10,141 nucleotides of DNA from an uncultured Lachnospiraceae bacterium. GTDB taxonomy: Bacteria > Bacillota > Clostridia > Lachnospirales > Lachnospiraceae. The notes beneath the pieces were generated by a model. That model saw nothing but the letters and a program-made list of their open reading frames with translations. It did not search any database and had not been told where the DNA came from. Shown here piece by piece: positions 6,809-10,141 of this stretch. The stretch spans positions 1 to 10,141 of the forward strand of contig CAJTZH010000088.1 in the NCBI GenBank assembly GCA_910584325.1, written 5' to 3'. The position numbers and the translations under genes were made by a program. Position 1 is the first letter of the stretch. Each line of letters starts with the position of its first letter.

Positions 6809-7494
6809 TGATGAATAGTATAGTATTTGAGAATCAGGAGTATATTGTTTATAATAAACCGGCGGGAATGCTGGTTCAGTCGGATAAATCGTTCGATGTT
6901 GACCTTGTGAGTCTGCTGATGACTTATCTTGCGCAAAAAGGTGAAAAAAGTCATATTTTTGTAATTAACCGTCTGGACAGACCGGTGTCGGGGCTGGTGC
7001 TTCTTGCCAAGAACAAGGAGGCGGCATCAAGGCTCTCGGGAGAACTTACGGCAGGCAGAATCGATAAAAGATATGCGGCGGTTGTTTGCGGTGAATTAGC
7101 GGAAAAAAAAGGAACATTTACGGATTACCTTTTAAAAGACGGTAGAAGTAATTTGTCAAAGACTGTGCCGGAAAAGGTGAAAGATGCTAAAAAGGCAGTC
7201 CTTGAGTATCAGGTAGAAAAAACAATACAGGTGGATAAAAACGCCGCAGGCGTGTTGTCGCTGGTGCATATTCATCTTGTGACAGGCAGGCACCATCAAA
7301 TCCGGGTTCAATTTGCGTCCCGCGGTCATGCGTTATATGGAGATACAAAATATAATTCCGATGCAAAAGCATCTGGGGTCAGGGTTCCGATAGCGTTGTG
7401 TTCTTGCGGGTTATCTTTTTTGGATAAAAAGTTCACTATAGAGCCGAAGGGAGGAGCGTTTGAATATTTTTGTGACAATTCGGGTACACTCTAA
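6808..7494 (+). CDS. RluA-family RNA pseudouridine synthase
   Basis: A 228-residue protein lacking the N-terminal S4 domain found in RluC/RluD. RluA-family enzymes convert specific uridines in rRNA or tRNA to pseudouridine. YIVYNKPAGMLVQ (12-24) is the usual first motif. The catalytic Asp57 lies in INRLDRPVSGLVLLAK (53-68), where Asn replaces the His of the usual HRLD motif. LVTGRHHQIRVQFA, then HALYGDTKY, is the conserved C-terminal motif. Its ATG overlaps the regulator's TAA by one base (TAATG), with a second in-frame ATG at 6811. No Shine-Dalgarno sequence is visible, so translation probably depends on coupling to the upstream gene. The RNA target is not predictable from sequence alone; short S4-less members include both rRNA and tRNA enzymes. 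Confidence 0.93.
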   Translation: MMNSIVFENQEYIVYNKPAGMLVQSDKSFDVDLVSLLMTYLAQKGEKSHIFVINRLDRPVSGLVLLAKNKEAASRLSGELTAGRIDKRYAAVVCGELAEKKGTFTDYLLKDGRSNLSKTVPEKVKDAKKAVLEYQVEKTIQVDKNAAGVLSLVHIHLVTGRHHQIRVQFASRGHALYGDTKYNSDAKASGVRVPIALCSCGLSFLDKKFTIEPKGGAFEYFCDNSGTL

Positions 7495-7517
7495 ATCAAA
7501 AATACCGGGTGGTCAGA

Positions 7518-8573
7518 ATGTTTGGCGGAATGAATGATAACGACAGAAAAACTTTAATATTGGCAGGCTTATGTGCCGGCGTAACCGGAATAGTATATTT
7601 TTTCTTTAAATATCTGCTATATCTGGTCGCGCCTTTTTTGGTGGGTCTAATTCTGTCGGTTCTTATCAATAAGCCGGTTTCCTTTATGAATAGAAAATTT
7701 AAAATACATCCCATTATCGGGACAATATTTGTCATTGCGGCGGTTGCGGCGGTATTTTCGTTCTGGCTGTCATATGTGGGGACACGGTTTATCTTTGAGT
7801 TAAAGAAATTTATGACAAATTATCCGATTTATTATGAAAAGGCGATTGATTCTGTGTGCGATATCTGCGGTACAATGGATAATACACTCGGAATGGCGGA
7901 AGGATGGACATTTGCGCTCGTGGAGAGAAATGTTACAAAGACCTTATCGCAGGCGGCGGATAATATGCTCCCGTCGCTGATGGAAAATTCCGCAGGCGTT
8001 ATTTCAGCGGTAGTAATGTGGGGCGGCGGCATTGTTATCGCCATTACCTCTGTATTTTTTATGATAAAGGACGTGGATAAAATGGCGGACTGGGTAAAAA
8101 ACGGTTCTTACAGTAAATGGTTCCGCATTCTTTTTGGCAGACTTTCCCATTTTGGTGCCGCGTATCTGAAGACACAGTTTGTTATTATGGCAATTACCGC
8201 GGTTATATGTACGTTCGCAATGTATCTTATAGGAAACGGATATCCGATTATGATAGGGATTCTTATCGGGCTTCTTGACGCACTGCCGTTGTTTGGCACG
8301 GGAACTGTGTTGATTCCATGGACAATTATCTATTTATTTACAGGAAAATTTTATAAGGCGGCGATTGTATTTACGGCTTACGCGGTCTGTTACGTTGTCC
8401 GTGAGGTTCTTGAGCCGAAAATGATGGGAGGACATATGGGAATCCCGCCTGTAGTTATGCTGATTACAATGTATATAGGGCTTCTGCTGTTTGGTATACT
8501 CGGTTTTATTTTGGGACCGGCGGCATATATTATCATTGCCGAAGTGACGGCATATCTGAGGAAGGTAATCTGA
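7518..8573 (+). CDS. AI-2E/YtvI-family polytopic membrane protein
   Basis: About 351 residues with a topology typical of the AI-2E transporter (PerM/YtvI) family. There are three hydrophobic helices near the N-terminus (about 12-30, 32-50 and 66-88), a hydrophilic region (about 90-155), and a cluster of helices from about 158 to the end. Family motifs are LDALPLFGTGTVLIPW (253-268) and LEPKMMGGHMGIPPVVM, then LLLFGILGFILGP near the C-terminus. The spacing resembles the sporulation protein YtvI subfamily. Three starts are possible: GTG 7509, ATG 7518 and ATG 7530. I prefer 7518 because GGTGG (7508-7512) lies 5 bases upstream. It follows the pseudouridine synthase by 23 bases and is probably the last gene of the kinase operon. 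The family name does not prove autoinducer transport; several members export ions or have unknown substrates. Confidence 0.9.
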   Translation: MFGGMNDNDRKTLILAGLCAGVTGIVYFFFKYLLYLVAPFLVGLILSVLINKPVSFMNRKFKIHPIIGTIFVIAAVAAVFSFWLSYVGTRFIFELKKFMTNYPIYYEKAIDSVCDICGTMDNTLGMAEGWTFALVERNVTKTLSQAADNMLPSLMENSAGVISAVVMWGGGIVIAITSVFFMIKDVDKMADWVKNGSYSKWFRILFGRLSHFGAAYLKTQFVIMAITAVICTFAMYLIGNGYPIMIGILIGLLDALPLFGTGTVLIPWTIIYLFTGKFYKAAIVFTAYAVCYVVREVLEPKMMGGHMGIPPVVMLITMYIGLLLFGILGFILGPAAYIIIAEVTAYLRKVI

Positions 8574-8603
8574 TGCGGCGCTGATGAAAATACTCGCTTT
8601 TAC

Positions 8604-8636
8604 TTGCCAAGATATCCCTTTTGGGGTTATTATAAT
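8604..8636 (+). promoter_or_regulatory. Candidate promoter of the CheX-like/CheY-like unit
   Basis: The 95-base gap after the AI-2E-type gene contains TTGCCA (8604-8609) and, 18 bases later, TATTAT (8628-8633). An overlapping perfect TATAAT (8631-8636) has a longer 21-base spacing. No convincing terminator lies in the gap; a CCC-TTTT-GGG hairpin near 8616-8625 is too short. Read-through from the kinase operon therefore remains possible. Confidence 0.45.
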
Positions 8637-8668
8637 AGTAGTGATTTACGGAAAGGAAGGGCTTTTAC

Positions 8669-9535
8669 ATGGTGGAATATATATTGGGGAATTATATGAT
8701 ATCCAAAGGCATCATGTCCAAGGAACAGTTGGATGACATCTGTGACAGGCAGGATAAGATACGGGTAAAACTTGGTCTGATTGCCGTTTCCGAAGGCTAT
8801 ATAACGGTAAAGCAGGCGGAGGAGATTAACCGGCAGCAGGCGCTCTGTGATAAGCGGTTCGGGGATATCGCAGTGGAGAAAGGCTATATCACATCCCCAC
8901 AGCTCGACAGGATACTAAAGCTACAGGGAAATACATATTTGATTTTTGTTCAGTCACTGGTAGATGAAGGAATTATAAGCATTGAAGGTATGGATGGAAT
9001 TATGGAACAGTTCCGTCAGGAAAACGGATATGGTAATTCGGAGATGGAGGTGCTAAAGTCGGATGACGTGGAGAAGATTATTCCTCTGTTCCTTCCGCCA
9101 ATGGACAAAGAGATAGAAGCTGTTGCCAGCATCGCGTTGAAAACGGTACTCCGCTGTATTGACAGGCATGTGTACCCCGAGCGGGCTTTTTTTGTGGACA
9201 GGCTTTCGACAGAAAACATGGTAATGCAGACGATTGAGGGCGGCGTAAACATGACAACCGCGTTTCTGGAGGAATCCGGCGCCATGGTTTTGCTGGCGGG
9301 AACATATGCGAGAGAAGAATTTACCGTATTGGATGAAGATACGCTGGACGCGGCGGCAGAATTTCTGAATTGTGTTAACGGACTGTATACGGCGGCATTA
9401 GGAAATCAATCAATCAGTACGGATTTGCTGCCGCCGGAGTATGGTTCCGCAGAGTGGGAAATAAATGAAGGCATGATTTGTAAAGTGCCTTTGTGGATAA
9501 GAAACAGGAAAATGTATTTTGTAGTTATTAAATAA
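8669..9535 (+). CDS. MshEN-like repeat protein with C-terminal CheX-like phosphatase domain
   Basis: A 288-residue soluble protein. Residues 5-115 contain four tandem repeats with an exact 29-residue period: Gly at 7, 36 and 65 (Val94 in the fourth), Gly at 14, 43, 72 and 101, and Gln at 28, 57 and 86. The third repeat (63-86) fits the 24-residue MshEN cyclic-di-GMP motif (RLGxx, two hydrophobic, xxG, two hydrophobic, x4, L, x3, L, xxQ) closely; the first and second fit partly and the fourth is degenerate. Residues about 140-288 resemble CheX, with the phosphatase signature ExxN as E231 and N234 in AEFLNCVNGLYTAAL. CheX/CheC proteins dephosphorylate CheY-P. The ATG at 8669 follows AAGGAAGG (8653-8660). 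The next gene, 15 bases on, is a CheY-like receiver and is the obvious substrate. c-di-GMP binding is inferred from motif spacing only. Confidence 0.8.
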   Translation: MVEYILGNYMISKGIMSKEQLDDICDRQDKIRVKLGLIAVSEGYITVKQAEEINRQQALCDKRFGDIAVEKGYITSPQLDRILKLQGNTYLIFVQSLVDEGIISIEGMDGIMEQFRQENGYGNSEMEVLKSDDVEKIIPLFLPPMDKEIEAVASIALKTVLRCIDRHVYPERAFFVDRLSTENMVMQTIEGGVNMTTAFLEESGAMVLLAGTYAREEFTVLDEDTLDAAAEFLNCVNGLYTAALGNQSISTDLLPPEYGSAEWEINEGMICKVPLWIRNRKMYFVVIK

Positions 9536-9550
9536 AGGGAGGGATGATTA

Positions 9551-9913
9551 ATGGCAAATATATTAATTGTTGATGATTCAAAGACTTCAAGAAAGATTCT
9601 CAGAGGAATACTGGAAGATGCAGGACATGTTATTGTGGGGGAAGGAACGAACGGTGAAGAGGCGTTTTTAAAGTATAAAGAGCTGAAACCGGACATTGTT
9701 ACGCTGGATATTACAATGCCTAAGATGGACGGACTTGAGGCTTTGCAGATTTTAAAAAAACAGGATGAGAACGCCAGAGTGGTTATGATAACGGCATTGG
9801 GGCAGAAAGAGAAGATGATTCAGGCAGTCAAGTATGGCGCGTCGGAGTTTATTACAAAGCCCTTTGAGGATGACGACGTTATAAAAGCGGTCAATAAGGC
9901 GCTGGAAAATTAG
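9551..9913 (+). CDS. Single-domain CheY-like response regulator
   Basis: A 120-residue stand-alone receiver with no output domain. It has the acidic pair D8-D9 (LIVDDSKTSR), phospho-acceptor D53 (VTLDITMPKMDG), T81 in MITALGQ, an aromatic F100 at the CheY Tyr106 position, and K103 in ITKPFEDD. Like CheY it should act by binding a partner when phosphorylated, for example a flagellar switch or another protein. A strong SD, AGGGAGGG (9536-9543), lies 7 bases upstream of the ATG, and it starts 15 bases after the CheX-like gene. The pair is probably co-transcribed and forms a phosphatase-receiver couple. No kinase of the CheA type, receptors or flagellar genes are in the window, so a chemotaxis role is plausible but unproven. 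Confidence 0.93.
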   Translation: MANILIVDDSKTSRKILRGILEDAGHVIVGEGTNGEEAFLKYKELKPDIVTLDITMPKMDGLEALQILKKQDENARVVMITALGQKEKMIQAVKYGASEFITKPFEDDDVIKAVNKALEN

Positions 9914-9934
9914 GACGGAATAAGGAGAGTTACA

Positions 9935-10141
9935 ATGGCAGGAGATAAGAAGTTTGTTGAAGCGATTACTTCCATGGAGGAAGATTTTGCGCAGTGGTAT
10001 ACGGATATTGTTAAAAAGGCGGAATTAATAGATTATTCCAGCGTAAAAGGCTGCATGATCATTAAGCCGGCCGGATACGCAATCTGTGAAAATATTCAGA
10101 AAGAGCTGGATACGCGGTTTAAGGAGACCGGCGTAGAGAAT
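9935..10141 (+). CDS. proS: Prolyl-tRNA synthetase, N-terminal 69 residues, 3' truncated by window edge
   Basis: The frame from ATG 9935 stays open to the window edge and is absent from simple complete-ORF lists because it has no stop here. AAGGAG (9922-9927) lies 7 bases upstream. The protein begins MAGDKKFVEAITSMEEDFAQ and continues through WYTDIVKKAELIDYSSVKGC and KPAGYAICENIQKELDTRF. This matches the N-terminus of the shorter, eukaryote/archaeal-like prolyl-tRNA synthetase (about 480 residues) common in Clostridia, which charges tRNA-Pro. The family usually has Trp where this protein has Cys51 (YAIWEN). It follows the CheY-like gene by 21 bases with no terminator between, so it may share that transcript. 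Confidence 0.92.
   Translation, partial: MAGDKKFVEAITSMEEDFAQWYTDIVKKAELIDYSSVKGCMIIKPAGYAICENIQKELDTRFKETGVEN

Noticed and set aside
6406..6954. 182-codon minus-strand open frame
   Set aside because: It overlaps the response regulator and the start of the pseudouridine synthase, both with strong motifs. It has no recognisable domains.
7518..8573. Autoinducer-2 quorum-sensing exporter
   Set aside because: The family name AI-2E does not establish AI-2 transport; motifs fit the broader PerM/YtvI group and no luxS or other AI-2 genes are in the window.
1..10141. Mobile elements, CRISPR arrays, toxin-antitoxin or phage-defence genes
   Set aside because: No transposase or integrase motifs, no regularly spaced DNA repeats and no defence-type domains were found; every gene fits a chromosomal core or signalling role.

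Overview
The window looks like a chromosomal segment of an anaerobic Firmicute of class Clostridia, most likely a Lachnospiraceae-like species. I infer this from the moderate-GC coding style, strong AGGAGG-type ribosome binding sites, consensus sigma-A promoters, a SAM-I (S-box) riboswitch ahead of metK, clostridial-type HD-GYP proteins and the eukaryote/archaeal-like prolyl-tRNA synthetase. No mobile elements, CRISPR arrays, tRNAs or rRNAs are visible. Genes are densely packed and most are housekeeping or signalling genes.

Layout. The left edge (1-629, +) is the C-terminal half of murA (peptidoglycan synthesis). It converges on a two-gene operon on the minus strand (2931 down to 686) that encodes two paralogous HD-GYP proteins, predicted cyclic-di-GMP phosphodiesterases. 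A symmetrical 21-bp hairpin at 641-687 can terminate both units. Between the HD-GYP operon and metK lies a compact 348-bp control region. It holds two back-to-back sigma-A promoters (-35 boxes 9 bp apart), then a SAM-I riboswitch with an intrinsic terminator, then a strong SD and metK (3280-4467). A strand-specific terminator closes metK.

From 4630 to 8573 a tightly coupled + strand operon encodes a membrane sensor histidine kinase, its OmpR-type response regulator (8-nt overlap), an RluA-family pseudouridine synthase (1-nt overlap) and an AI-2E/YtvI-type membrane protein. A second + strand unit follows: a 288-aa protein with four exact 29-residue N-terminal repeats and a CheX-like C-terminal domain, a single-domain CheY-like receiver, and the start of proS, which runs off the right edge.

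Most interesting point. The 29-residue repeats of the 288-aa protein (8669-9535) match the 24-residue MshEN cyclic-di-GMP-binding motif with 5-residue spacers. Its C-terminal part carries the ExxN signature of CheX/CheC phosphatases, and the next gene is a CheY-like receiver. With two predicted c-di-GMP phosphodiesterases about 6 kb away, this suggests a c-di-GMP-sensing phosphatase acting on a dedicated receiver. This is inference from motifs and has not been tested.
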